DNA of 35,580 nt from JBFXAN01 sp050184225. Lineage in GTDB: Bacteria > Chloroflexota > Dehalococcoidia > CAUJGQ01. Positions 15,638 to 23,668 of the stretch are shown here, piece after piece. Numbering within the stretch: the stretch's first letter is position 1; each line of letters begins with the position of its first letter. Under the pieces are notes generated by a model. The model was not told the origin of the DNA. It ran no database searches and worked only from the letters and a program-made list of their open reading frames with translations. The stretch lies in contig JBFXAN010000058.1 of the NCBI GenBank assembly GCA_050184225.1, positions 1-35,580 on the forward strand, given 5' to 3'. The position numbers and the translations under genes were made by a program.

Positions 15638-15972
15638 CGGTCTGCCTCCTTTGGCGATTCACTAATGAGCCGGCTCATGCGTTCGACGCGCGCGCGCCAC
15701 AACTCCTCGTATCGGTCCAGTAGCCGCCGCGCCACGCGGAGCGCCTCGAGGTTGGTGCGGACGATCTTCCGCCGCCCGACGCGATGCTTGCTGACGAGTC
15801 CCGCCCGTTCGAGGATGGCGATATGCTTCTGCACCGCCGCGAAGCTGATCGAGTAGTGCTCGGCCAGCTCTGCCACCCCTTCCTCGCCCTCGATCGCCCG
15901 GCGCACAATGTCTCGCCGGGTGGCATCACCCAGTGCCCCGAAGATGCGGTCGTGGTCGAGGACTGTCTGCAT
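15634..15972 (-). CDS. ArsR family winged-helix regulator, probably autoregulatory
   Basis: A 112-residue helix-turn-helix protein that starts MQTVLDHDRIFGALGDATRRDIV. The recognition region is GVAELAEHYSISFAAVQKHIAILERAGLVSKHRVGRRKIV, and no ArsR-type metal-binding Cys motif is seen, so it probably senses an organic signal or its own partner. I chose the ATG at 15972: an ATG at 15984 is in frame, but it lies inside the proposed -10 box. Neither has a ribosome binding site, and a transcript starting near 15973 would be leaderless. A perfect 28-bp palindrome (15971-15998) covers the promoter and is the likely operator. It heads an operon with the SRPBCC and RibD/DHFR-like genes. Confidence 0.9.
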   Translation of the reverse strand: MQTVLDHDRIFGALGDATRRDIVRRAIEGEEGVAELAEHYSISFAAVQKHIAILERAGLVSKHRVGRRKIVRTNLEALRVARRLLDRYEELWRARVERMSRLISESPKEADR

Positions 15973-15998
15973 TAATACAACCATATGGTTGTATTAAT
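15971..15998. promoter_or_regulatory. Perfect 28-bp palindrome, probable ArsR operator
   Basis: ATTAATACAACCAT followed by its exact reverse complement. It is the most AT-rich perfect palindrome in the window and covers the -10 box, part of the spacer and the start codon of the ArsR gene. Binding of a dimeric repressor here would block transcription. Confidence 0.8.
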
Positions 15999-16008
15999 GA
16001 CTTGTCAA
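15980..16008 (-). promoter_or_regulatory. Promoter of the ArsR-SRPBCC-RibD/DHFR operon
   Basis: On the - strand, TTGACA (16008-16003) and TATGGT (15985-15980) are separated by 17 bases. The expected start of transcription, near 15973, coincides with the ATG at 15972, predicting leaderless mRNA. Confidence 0.65.
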
Positions 16009-16422
16009 CCGGCACCCTTGTCCATTTCAAAGATTTGGTCGACAGCCCACCCGCGGGCGCTTTCGGCCTACTTCTGCCGACAGATGATGCGTGGTGTGCT
16101 CGGTCGCCGATACTGTCGGTCGGGATTTTTGCCGCTGCGGGCGCTCACCAGACTACGTGCACCTCGAACATCCATGCTGATGTTCCTCCAGTGGTAGGCT
16201 GAGGCTCGGGGCATTCTGTTTCGCCTCCGTTCCACCATGGCACTCGCTTCTTGCGACAGTGATGTGGTGGTGCGGTTGGCATCTGAATCAGAGTGCGGTA
16301 CTGCGCGGCAGGGCTGCTCTCATGGAACATCAACTGACGTTGCCGGATGAGCTTCGAACGTCGCTACCGCACGATGTGGATGTGGTGCTCGCCCCTTAGT
16401 CGGTTGTAAGGATGTTGCAGGC
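16009..16422. other. Intergenic stretch upstream of the LLM gene
   Basis: About 410 bp between the ArsR promoter and the LLM gene. It contains the dnaN-like fragment at 16151-16197 and a 25-codon open frame at 16322-16399 (MEHQLTLPDELRTSLPHDV...) with no recognised relatives. No other gene is visible; it looks like decayed sequence. Confidence 0.5.
16151..16197 (+). pseudogene. Decayed 3' end of a dnaN copy
   Basis: The last 24 bases (16174-16197) match the final 24 bases of dnaN (13489-13512) at 22 positions, including the stop codon, and would encode MLMFLQW against MPMFVQW. About 15-25 bases upstream the shared ACTACGTGCA supports the relation, with a small length difference between them. 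The match ends right after the stop codon. The rest of the gene is not recognisable here. Confidence 0.5.
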
Positions 16423-17490
16423 ATGGCTGAAGTCTGGGCGTTGGCGGTCAACAACTCCGTCGCGGCGATCGAGCAGCAGGCGGTGAGCGCGGAAGCGGCC
16501 GGCTTCGATGGACTCTTCTATTCCGACTCTCAAAACCTCCGGCTCGAATGCTGGGTCGCGCTGGCCGTCGCCGCCAAGGTCACGACTCGTCTGAAGCTGG
16601 GGCCGTTTGTGACCAACCCCGTCACCCGGCATCCCGCGGTGACGGCGTCGGCGGCGGCGACGCTGCAAGAGGTTAGCAGCGGCCGGGTGGTGCTCGGCAT
16701 CGGGCGAGGAGATTCGGCGCTCGCTCACCTCGGCTTCGGCCCGATGCCGCTGGCGCCGTTCGCCCGCTATCTCGACCGGCTCCAGTCCTATCTGCGCGGT
16801 GAGTCAGTCGCGTTCGACCCCGACGATGCTCCCGGACTGCCGGGACTCGACTCCCTCGGCTACGCGACCGTGCCGGCGGCGAGCGCGATCCGCTGGCTGC
16901 CCACGGCCCAGCCAAAGGTTCCCGTCGATGTCGCCGGCTCTGGTCCGAAGGTGATCACGCTCGCCGCGCGCGCCGCCGATGGCGTGACCTTCGCCGTCGG
17001 CGCCGATCTCGCCCGTCTCTCCGCGATGCTCGACATCACGCGCTCGGCGCGGGAATCAGCCGGCTTGGCCGAGGCGCCGTTCTCTACCGCCGCACTGCTC
17101 ACCGTCGTGGCGCACCCCGACCGCGAGGAGGCCCGACGTCTGATCGCGGGCACGGTTGCGTCGATGGGCCGGTGGTCGGTAATGCAGTCGCCCGGCACGG
17201 CAACCGTCTCAGATGCGGCGACACGTGCCGAGTTCCTTGCCGCTCGTGCTTCTTATGACATGACCCATCACATGGAGTCCGGCACCAGTCATGCTGCCGC
17301 GGTGTCACCCGAGTTGATCGATCGGTTCGGGATCGCCGGACCGCCCGACGAGTGCATCGACCGCATCCGTGCGGTACAACAGCTCGGCTTCGACCGCGTG
17401 GTCGTTTCCGGACAGTTGATGGGCGGCGATCCCACGCGGGATCTCGCTCGACAACTCTTCCAGGAAGAAGTGCTCCCCAATATCCGTTGA
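16423..17490 (+). CDS. LLM class flavin-dependent oxidoreductase (F420-type)
   Basis: A 355-residue luciferase-like TIM-barrel oxidoreductase, of the type resembling methylenetetrahydromethanopterin reductase. It begins MAEVWALAVNNSVAAIEQQAVSAEAAGFDGLFYSDSQNLRLECWVALAVAA. The conserved LKLGPFVTNPVTRHPAVTASAAATLQEVSSGRVVLGIGRGDSALAHLG is typical of F420- or FMN-binding members, and the C-terminal GPPDECIDRIRAVQQLGFDRVVVSG is the usual ending motif. Its sequence group differs from the LLM proteins at 1-426 and 27490-28701. The start at 16423 gives the family's normal N terminus; the ribosome binding site is weak (AAGGA about 14 bases upstream). Its last 186 bases overlap the convergent gene on the other strand. 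Substrate unknown. Confidence 0.9.
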   Translation: MAEVWALAVNNSVAAIEQQAVSAEAAGFDGLFYSDSQNLRLECWVALAVAAKVTTRLKLGPFVTNPVTRHPAVTASAAATLQEVSSGRVVLGIGRGDSALAHLGFGPMPLAPFARYLDRLQSYLRGESVAFDPDDAPGLPGLDSLGYATVPAASAIRWLPTAQPKVPVDVAGSGPKVITLAARAADGVTFAVGADLARLSAMLDITRSARESAGLAEAPFSTAALLTVVAHPDREEARRLIAGTVASMGRWSVMQSPGTATVSDAATRAEFLAARASYDMTHHMESGTSHAAAVSPELIDRFGIAGPPDECIDRIRAVQQLGFDRVVVSGQLMGGDPTRDLARQLFQEEVLPNIR

Positions 17491-19050
17491 GGTGGAGCGA
17501 TGGACGGAGATCGACGGTCGCGGCGCACCGTCGCGGGGCACGCGCGCATACCCGACATCCGGGCTTGAGGCGAGAGTATTCACTCCGTGCGGCGTCGTTT
17601 CCTGGCGCGACCATGCCAGCGACGCGAAGGGACAGGTGCCGGACGCGGCCGAGCGGTGACCTACCTCCCGATCTGCATGGGGTGCGATCACGTCTCCACC
17701 TGTGGCGATAGTAGACTCGGCGCCGTCCTCCTCCGAGATCGAGAGGAAGACCGGGATCGTTTGCCCTGCCTTGAGATATGGAGTGCCCTCGGTATAGCCG
17801 GTGCCGGTGCGTTCCCCGAGCATCCGCACGGCCAACCGGTAATGGGTTCGGCGCCATCGCCGCAGCGTCGTCGCGAACCGGCACATCGCCTGCTCCAGCC
17901 CGGCGGTGTCACGCGCGCTGAGGCGTCCGGCGGTGCGGGCTGCCGCAAACGCTTCGTCCAGGGTCGCCTGCCCGTCAAGCACTTGCGCTCGCACCTCGGG
18001 CACAGAGCGATAGGCGATCGAATCCAGGCGGGCGGCGTCGGGCCGCCGGCACAGAGACTCGACGATCTTGTAGTTCCGCGACTGGATCGCGCTGGCACCC
18101 TCGGTGTAGACGCGGAACGTCTGAAACGCCTCGGTCTGCATCGTCGCCACCAACGAGAACAGCGGCGCCGCCTCGCGCAGCGCCGACTCGGCCGCCTCCA
18201 GCCGTTGACGAGCCGGGCCGCCCTCGCCGTCCGCGAGCGCCCGAACGGCCGCCTGAATCTGCACCGCCACCAGGGCAAACGTCGCCTCGTAGGATTGCAG
18301 CACGCGGATAAACTGGTACTCATCGTGGATCTCGGAGACCGGGAGCATGGTTAACCGCAGCATGCGACGCTCCTCGCGGGAGAGGCCGGCAGCCAGATTC
18401 GTCCACAGACGGCGGGCTTCCGCGATCGGATCGTCGACGGCTGCACTGACATCGAAGCCCAACCGTCGCGCCGCGGGACCAACTGCCTGAAGGCCCAACC
18501 GGCACCGCTTCGCCGTGATCCGCCGATCCGGACGCAGCTGGGGCAGGAACTCCGTCGCGCCGTCCGCGGCGGCGATCTCGAAGTGGAGAGCGTCTGCGAT
18601 CAACTGGACGATCAACCGGTCATACCGGTGCTCGACGGCCGTGATCTCCTGGTTGGGGTCGTCCTTGGCAGGCAGTGGAAGCAGGCTCAGCGCGAGATAC
18701 GTCGGATTGGTGAAGCGACCATCCGGCTTGTCCAGGGCGGTATCGAGAAACCGCCCGAGCAGCGGGACGCTCGTGGCCGAGCCACGTACCGCCGACAGTC
18801 CCGCCCGAACACCGGCCAGCGCGTCGAGCAGCGTTGCCGGCACGAAGTGTTTCCCTCCGCGCCGGTACGCCGCCAGCACGGCCCCGTAGGGGAATTCGCC
18901 GGCGATGCGGGACGAGAGCCAGATTGCCAGCGCCGCCTCCGGTGTCTCCGGTTCGTCCATCGCAATGGGCCGCGCAATGCCGTCCGACAGGGTCGTTCGC
19001 GCCCTGCACACGCGGGTCGAGGCGTTGGTTGTCTCAGGCTGTATTTGCAT
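17305..19050 (-). CDS. Tryptophan 2,3-dioxygenase-like haem protein with long N- and C-terminal extensions
   Basis: A 581-residue protein whose middle (about 238-435) resembles tryptophan 2,3-dioxygenase. IHDEYQFIRVLQSYEATF matches the family's HDE-LFI-x-x-HQ-x-YE helix (H242 as the active-site His), FRVYTEGASAIQSRNYK matches FR-x-x-EG-x-QS, and RRWRRTHYRLAVRMLGERTGTGYTEGTPYL matches the haem-ligand segment, with H403 as the expected ligand. Such enzymes oxidise indole rings. The first 235 residues are unrecognised. The last 140 residues look like run-on, and about 60 of them are the antisense of the convergent LLM gene; the family normally ends soon after the GTPYL motif. ATG at 19050 is well supported by AGGAGG 6 bases upstream. 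The end may be misplaced if a stop codon was lost. Confidence 0.72.
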   Translation of the reverse strand: MQIQPETTNASTRVCRARTTLSDGIARPIAMDEPETPEAALAIWLSSRIAGEFPYGAVLAAYRRGGKHFVPATLLDALAGVRAGLSAVRGSATSVPLLGRFLDTALDKPDGRFTNPTYLALSLLPLPAKDDPNQEITAVEHRYDRLIVQLIADALHFEIAAADGATEFLPQLRPDRRITAKRCRLGLQAVGPAARRLGFDVSAAVDDPIAEARRLWTNLAAGLSREERRMLRLTMLPVSEIHDEYQFIRVLQSYEATFALVAVQIQAAVRALADGEGGPARQRLEAAESALREAAPLFSLVATMQTEAFQTFRVYTEGASAIQSRNYKIVESLCRRPDAARLDSIAYRSVPEVRAQVLDGQATLDEAFAAARTAGRLSARDTAGLEQAMCRFATTLRRWRRTHYRLAVRMLGERTGTGYTEGTPYLKAGQTIPVFLSISEEDGAESTIATGGDVIAPHADREVGHRSAASGTCPFASLAWSRQETTPHGVNTLASSPDVGYARVPRDGAPRPSISVHRSTSTDIGEHFFLEELSSEIPRGIAAHQLSGNDHAVEAELLYRTDAVDALVGRSGDPEPIDQLG

Positions 19051-19494
19051 CGCCTACCTCCTGCCGTACCGGACGCATACCAGGTGATCACATCCTCGTG
19101 TGCGTCGCCGCATCGGCTGCTCAGAGTCACGGCCCGCCGCCGCTTGTGCCGGTACCCATCCGTGTGGTGTCAGCATGCGCGTGGGCGGAACGCGTCGCAG
19201 TTGGCTGGCGAACATGCGGGGAGTCACCTGGGTGACACCTTGTCACGTCCCTCATGCCGATCCAACCTGGCAGGCCGCGTCAATCGAGACAGTCCGCGTT
19301 TCGGCATCGCCAGGGCAGAGCGCGAGCCGGCCGCCCCCTGGCCATCGCCATAATTGCCAGTGCGCCGCCCGGCACGATCCGCTAGACTGACGGCATCTGG
19401 CCGTTCCCGCCCGGCTCTCCGCTTGCCCGTGCGTCGCGCATCTCAGCCGTGTCGGGGCCCTCACCGCGGTGCCAGGTATCTGATGAGGGCCGTC
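19051..19494. other. Intergenic stretch between divergent genes
   Basis: About 440 bp. I see no convincing gene here, only a 14-bp palindrome GTCACCTGGGTGAC at 19223-19236 that could be a regulator site, and a TAGACT at 19383-19388 without a -35 box at normal distance. It should contain promoters for both the dioxygenase-like gene and the acyltransferase gene. Confidence 0.4.
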
Positions 19495-20913
19495 ATGCTT
19501 TTCCCGACCGTGGCTTTTGCCACCTTCTTTGCGGTCGTCTATCCCATCTGTTGGTGGCTTCGGTCGCGTGCCCGCGCCTGGCAGGTGTTCGTGCTGGGCG
19601 CCAGCTACGTCTTCTACGGTTTCTGGGACTGGCGCTTTGTCGGCCTGATCGTGCTCTCCACCCTCGTCAATCAACTGGCGGCCGTGCTCCTGGCACGCGG
19701 CTTCGAACGCGGACGCCGCGCGATTCTGGTCGCCGCGCTCGTCTTCAATGTCAGCCTGCTGGGTGGCTTCAAGTACTACGGCTTCTTCGTCGATTCGTTC
19801 AACAACCTGCTGCGGGATCTTGGCCTTTCGACGCGGGCGCCGCTCCTCGAAGTGCTAATCCCCGTCGGGATCTCCTTCTTCACCTTTCAGGCGATCTCCT
19901 ACGTCGTCGATGTCTATCGGCGCAGTCTGCGACCCGGCTCATTGCTGGAGTTCGCCGTCTATCTTGCCTTCTTTCCCCACCTCGTCGCCGGCCCGATCGT
20001 GCGGGCGGCCGAGTTTCTGCCCCAGCTCGCCCATCCGCGCGTGCTCTCGAACGACGACGCCAGCCGCGCCGCCCTGCTGATCGCGCGGGGGCTTTTCAAG
20101 AAGGTGGTGATCTCAAGCTTTCTCGCCAGTGGGATCGTCGATCCCGTCTTTGGCGCGCCCGAACAGCACAGTTCGGCGGAGATCCTGGCGGCCACCTTCG
20201 GCTTTGCGGTGCAGATCTATGCCGACTTCAGCGGGTACACCGATATGGCGATCGGCATCGCGCTCCTGCTCGGCATTCGCTTCCCCCAGAACTTCGACCG
20301 GCCGTACGCGGCCACGTCGCTGCAAGACTTCTGGCATCGCTGGCACATCACCCTCTCCCGCTGGCTGCGCGATTACCTCTATATCCCGCTCGGCGGCAAC
20401 CGCCGCGGCCGCCTGCACACCTACCTGAACCTGCTCCTGACGATGGTGCTCGGCGGCCTCTGGCATGGCGCCGCCTGGACGTTTATCGTGTGGGGCTTCT
20501 TCCACGGCTTCGGCCTCGCTGCCGAACGCGGACTGCGCGGCCTGGGCGACGGCCAGCTGTCGAGGAGCGCGCTTGATGTGCCGCTCCGGTGGCTGGGACC
20601 GCTGCTCACCTTCCTGTTCGTCTGCGTCGGCTGGGTCTTCTTCCGGGCGGATTCCGTCGAGTCAGCGCTGACGTTGCTCAGCCGGTCGGTGACGGCCTGG
20701 GGCGCGGCGCCGTTGGTTACGCCGGGGTTGGTGGTGGTGATCGCCGCCGCGATCACCGTGCAATACCTTCCTGCCGGGCTGGAGCGACGGCTGGAGACCG
20801 CTGTCACGCGCGTGCCGCTGGTGGCACAGGGGGCGGCGCTGGGGTTGTTCATCGCCTTCACCTTCGCCCTCGGCCCAACCGGCGTCGCCCCGTTCATCTA
20901 CTACCAATTCTGA
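19495..20913 (+). CDS. MBOAT family O-acyltransferase (AlgI-like)
   Basis: A 472-residue polytopic membrane protein that moves an acyl (usually acetyl) group across the membrane to a sugar polymer. It begins MLFPTVAFATFFAVVYPICWWL, the usual start for this family; the ATG at 19483 is an alternative. Family motifs: GFKYYGFFVDSFN, PVGISFFTFQAISYVVDVYR, FFPHLVAGPIVRAAEFLPQL, IYADFSGYTDMAIGIALLLG, FWHRWHITLSRWLRDYLYIPLGGNRRG with H281 and H284, and GGLWHGAAWTF with the catalytic H324. The downstream gene, 19 bp away, encodes a membrane-anchored SGNH esterase/transferase. Such pairs acetylate alginate, cellulose or other exopolysaccharides, or cell-wall polymers. No polysaccharide synthase lies in the window, so the substrate is unknown. 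Confidence 0.92.
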   Translation: MLFPTVAFATFFAVVYPICWWLRSRARAWQVFVLGASYVFYGFWDWRFVGLIVLSTLVNQLAAVLLARGFERGRRAILVAALVFNVSLLGGFKYYGFFVDSFNNLLRDLGLSTRAPLLEVLIPVGISFFTFQAISYVVDVYRRSLRPGSLLEFAVYLAFFPHLVAGPIVRAAEFLPQLAHPRVLSNDDASRAALLIARGLFKKVVISSFLASGIVDPVFGAPEQHSSAEILAATFGFAVQIYADFSGYTDMAIGIALLLGIRFPQNFDRPYAATSLQDFWHRWHITLSRWLRDYLYIPLGGNRRGRLHTYLNLLLTMVLGGLWHGAAWTFIVWGFFHGFGLAAERGLRGLGDGQLSRSALDVPLRWLGPLLTFLFVCVGWVFFRADSVESALTLLSRSVTAWGAAPLVTPGLVVVIAAAITVQYLPAGLERRLETAVTRVPLVAQGAALGLFIAFTFALGPTGVAPFIYYQF

Positions 20914-20932
20914 GTGCTGAAGGAGCGTTTTG

Positions 20933-21994
20933 GTGCCGCGACCACACCCGCCCCTACCTGACCAGTCACCGCGGCCGCGCGTGGAGAGCGCGACGCCTTG
21001 GATGGTCTTCGCCGCGATGATCATCTGTCTGGCCGTTTTGGAGGCGACTCGTGTGGGACTGGGCCACCCAGCGGGCTGGCTCGATCAGGTCGCCGGTCAC
21101 GGCGACGCGGTACCGCATTTTGCCCAAACAGCGACGGCGTCCGACCAGGGCGACCTCGTTCGGATTGTGCCACTCGAGCGCGAGGCGCCGCCGACGCCTG
21201 CTGCCGTGTCGCACAGCGGTGCCATTCCGCCGCGCGCGGCGCCAGAGGACGAGAACACAGCGACACCTGAACCCGAGCTGGCTGCACAACGGACACCGGC
21301 GGTGTTCAATGCTTCGGCAGCCGTTCGCCAAAACGGTGCCCGCATCCCGACGCGTGCGGCGCCGCTCCGCGTCTACGTCGCCGGCGATTCCGCCGCCGAA
21401 CCCCTGGGCTACGAGATCCAGCGTCTCAGCACCGAAGACGGCCGGATCGCGGCGGTCGTCGACTTTAGAGTATCGTCGGGCCTCGCCAATCCCGGCTATT
21501 TCGACTGGCCCGCGCGGCTCCGGCAAGCGATGGCAACCCGGCCGGCGCCGGAGGTAGTTGTGCTGTTTCTGGGGGGCAATGACAATCTGCAGATGCGCGG
21601 GGCGCGGGGAACGGTGCATCCGGGCCGGTCGGGTTGGGTGGAGGAATACACGCGGCGGGCCGGTGAGATGATGGACCTTGCCGGGCACGTGGGCGCGGAG
21701 GTCTACTGGGTGGGTATGCCCGTGGTACGGGACGGTGCGCAGAACGCCAGCGTGGCGGGCATCAACGCGGCACTGGTCGCGGCGGCGGCGGAGCGGCCGT
21801 GGGTTCACTACCTCGACGTGGCGCCGCTGTTTGGCGAAGTCGAGGAGGATTACAGCGCCTTTCGTCCGGACTCGATCGGCGAACTGACCAAGGTGCGGCA
21901 GGATGACGGCATTCATCTGACCAACACCGGCAGTAGCTGGCTGGCCGCCATCGTCTACGAGGCGATCGCACGAGACTTTTCCATCACTCCCTAG
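20933..21994 (+). CDS. Membrane-anchored SGNH/GDSL hydrolase (DUF459-like), acyltransferase partner
   Basis: A 353-residue protein with one N-terminal membrane anchor (WMVFAAMIICLAVLEATRVGL), a Pro/Ala/Glu-rich low-complexity linker (about residues 55-145) and an extracellular SGNH domain. Catalytic residues: S153 in VAGDSAAEPLG (block I), the GGND motif in LFLGGNDNLQM (block III), and D325/H328 in DDGIHLTNTG (block V). GTG at 20933 is chosen because AGGAG (20921-20925) lies 7 bases upstream; TTG at 20930 is an alternative. The MBOAT gene next to it suggests it takes the acyl group outside the cell and attaches it to the polymer, as AlgJ/AlgX-type proteins do. Confidence 0.9.
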   Translation: MPRPHPPLPDQSPRPRVESATPWMVFAAMIICLAVLEATRVGLGHPAGWLDQVAGHGDAVPHFAQTATASDQGDLVRIVPLEREAPPTPAAVSHSGAIPPRAAPEDENTATPEPELAAQRTPAVFNASAAVRQNGARIPTRAAPLRVYVAGDSAAEPLGYEIQRLSTEDGRIAAVVDFRVSSGLANPGYFDWPARLRQAMATRPAPEVVVLFLGGNDNLQMRGARGTVHPGRSGWVEEYTRRAGEMMDLAGHVGAEVYWVGMPVVRDGAQNASVAGINAALVAAAAERPWVHYLDVAPLFGEVEEDYSAFRPDSIGELTKVRQDDGIHLTNTGSSWLAAIVYEAIARDFSITP

Positions 21995-22126
21995 CGTCAC
22001 CACGCGTCAGGTGCGAAGCCGGCGCAGACAGCCTCGGTCGTTCCCTGACGCTATACTCGGTGCGAACCACGGCTGCCGGGAGTGATCGTTGTGCCGAAGG
22101 TTCGCGGAGATCTGAGGAGGGGCGCC

Positions 22127-23521
22127 GTGACCAACGCCAACGAGGCATTCAATCAGCTTTGGCACGAGACTGGTGCCCCCCTGCCGGAAGCAATTGCGTT
22201 CCAGGGCAGCGATCCGATCTTCCCGGTCTCCTTTCGCATCGGCGAAGCCGGCGCCGCGACGATCGCCGCGAGCGCGGCGATGGCGGCGGAACTCTGGTGC
22301 ATCCGCGGCGGTCGCTCTCAGACGGTGCGCGTCGAGGTCGATGCTGCCGCTGCCGCCATGCGCAGCACCGAATACCTCCGACGTGACCCGCCCGCGACAC
22401 AACCCACGCCGCGGTCGATCCGCGGGCTCCAGCAGGATATCTACCAGACGCGTAACGGCCGCTGGGTCTACCTGCATCGGGGATTTCCGCACCATCGCGC
22501 GAGAATCGCGGCGGTGCTCGACGGCGCGGATGATGGCGAGTTGTTGGCCGCGGCCGTCCGGCGATGGGACGCGGAAGCGTTAGAGGACGCGATCGTCGGT
22601 GCCGGCGCCTGCGCGGGCATGGTCCGGTCGCGCGACGAGTGGCTTGCGCTTGAACAGGGAGCCGTGATCGAAGGGCTGCCGCTCTTTGAAGTGATTCGGA
22701 TCGGGGACGGTTCGCCCGATGCGCTCCCGCCTGGCCCGCGTCCGCTCGCCGGCATCCGGGTGGTCGACGTAACGCGTGTGCTGGCGGGGCCGATGTGTGC
22801 GAGGACACTGGCCGAACACGGCGCGGACGTGCTGCGCATCGGCACGAGCCGGCTACCCAACAATGAGCTTCAGAACATCGATACCGGCTACGGCAAGCGA
22901 TCGACCGTGCTCGATCTGACCAGCGAGGGCGGCGCCGACCAGCTACGGACCCTGATCCAGGGTGCCGATGTCTTTTCCCAGGGATACCGTCCCGGCTCGA
23001 TGGCGAATCGCGGATTCGGTCCGGAGGACATCGCACGCATCCGCCCCGGCATCGTCTATGTCCAGCTGAGCGCCTTCGGCCATGAGGGTCCGTGGAGCCG
23101 GCGCCGGGGATTCGACACGCTGGTGCAGGTCGTCAGCGGCATGGCCGAGGAGTACGCGCAGGACGGCCGGCCGCGCCTGCTTCCGGTCTCCGTGCTCGAC
23201 TACTGCACCGGCTATCTGGCTGCCTTCGGCGTGATGATCGCCCTCGCCCGGCGCGCTCGTGACGGTGGGAGTTACCTGGTGCGCCTCTCGCTCGCGCAGA
23301 CCGCGCGGTGGGTGGCCGGGCTGGGTCGAATCCCGGCGCATCTCACCGCTGCTGCTCCTGACGAGCTTACAGCGGCGCGGATCGAGCAGCTGTCCATCAC
23401 CTCGGATACCGCGTACGGACGGTTGAGCTACCTCGCCCCGGTCGCGCAACTCAGCGAGACACCCACCCGTTGGGACCGGCCGGCCGTGCCACTCGATCAC
23501 GATCCTCCGATGTGGGTTTGA
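22127..23521 (+). CDS. Class III CoA-transferase (CaiB/BaiF) family protein, unusual domain order
   Basis: A 464-residue protein whose part from about residue 205 to the end matches the N-terminal Rossmann-like half of class III CoA-transferases: PLAGIRVVDVTRVLAGPMCARTLAEHGADVLRIGT, then GYGKRSTVLDL, FSQGYRPGSMANRGFGPEDIARIRPGIVYVQLSAFGHEGPWSRRRGFDTLVQ. The first 205 residues include segments reminiscent of the small domain (QDIYQTRNGRWVYLHRGFPHHRARI and IEGLPLFEV), so the order looks permuted. The family moves CoA between carboxylic acids. The catalytic Asp is not obvious. GTG at 22127 has GAGGAGGGG just upstream; the open frame before it has no support. Its role beside the esterase and monooxygenase genes is open. 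Confidence 0.8.
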   Translation: MTNANEAFNQLWHETGAPLPEAIAFQGSDPIFPVSFRIGEAGAATIAASAAMAAELWCIRGGRSQTVRVEVDAAAAAMRSTEYLRRDPPATQPTPRSIRGLQQDIYQTRNGRWVYLHRGFPHHRARIAAVLDGADDGELLAAAVRRWDAEALEDAIVGAGACAGMVRSRDEWLALEQGAVIEGLPLFEVIRIGDGSPDALPPGPRPLAGIRVVDVTRVLAGPMCARTLAEHGADVLRIGTSRLPNNELQNIDTGYGKRSTVLDLTSEGGADQLRTLIQGADVFSQGYRPGSMANRGFGPEDIARIRPGIVYVQLSAFGHEGPWSRRRGFDTLVQVVSGMAEEYAQDGRPRLLPVSVLDYCTGYLAAFGVMIALARRARDGGSYLVRLSLAQTARWVAGLGRIPAHLTAAAPDELTAARIEQLSITSDTAYGRLSYLAPVAQLSETPTRWDRPAVPLDHDPPMWV

Positions 23522-23668
23522 GGTGGACGGTGCGGATGACGCGCGGGCGGGCGATGGCGACGGGACTTGGCATTCCGGCCGGCGAGGTCTACTGTCGAAG
23601 CGTCGGTGCACCTTGGCCTTGAGCTGGGGAATCCCCGACATCGAACCTTGCTCGACAAGGAGGCGCGA

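Noticed and set aside
15984..15986. Alternative ATG start for the ArsR gene at 15984
   Set aside because: It lies within the proposed -10 box and the palindrome, has no ribosome binding site, and adds residues MVVL that are not typical of the family.
16322..16399. A 25-codon open frame (MEHQLTLPDELRTSLPHDV...) upstream of the LLM gene
   Set aside because: It reads plausibly, but it is very short, has no good ribosome binding site, and lies in a region that seems to be decayed sequence. It is mentioned only in the intergenic entry.
22052..22057. TATACT as a -10 box before the CoA-transferase-like gene
   Set aside because: No acceptable -35 sequence occurs at the correct distance.
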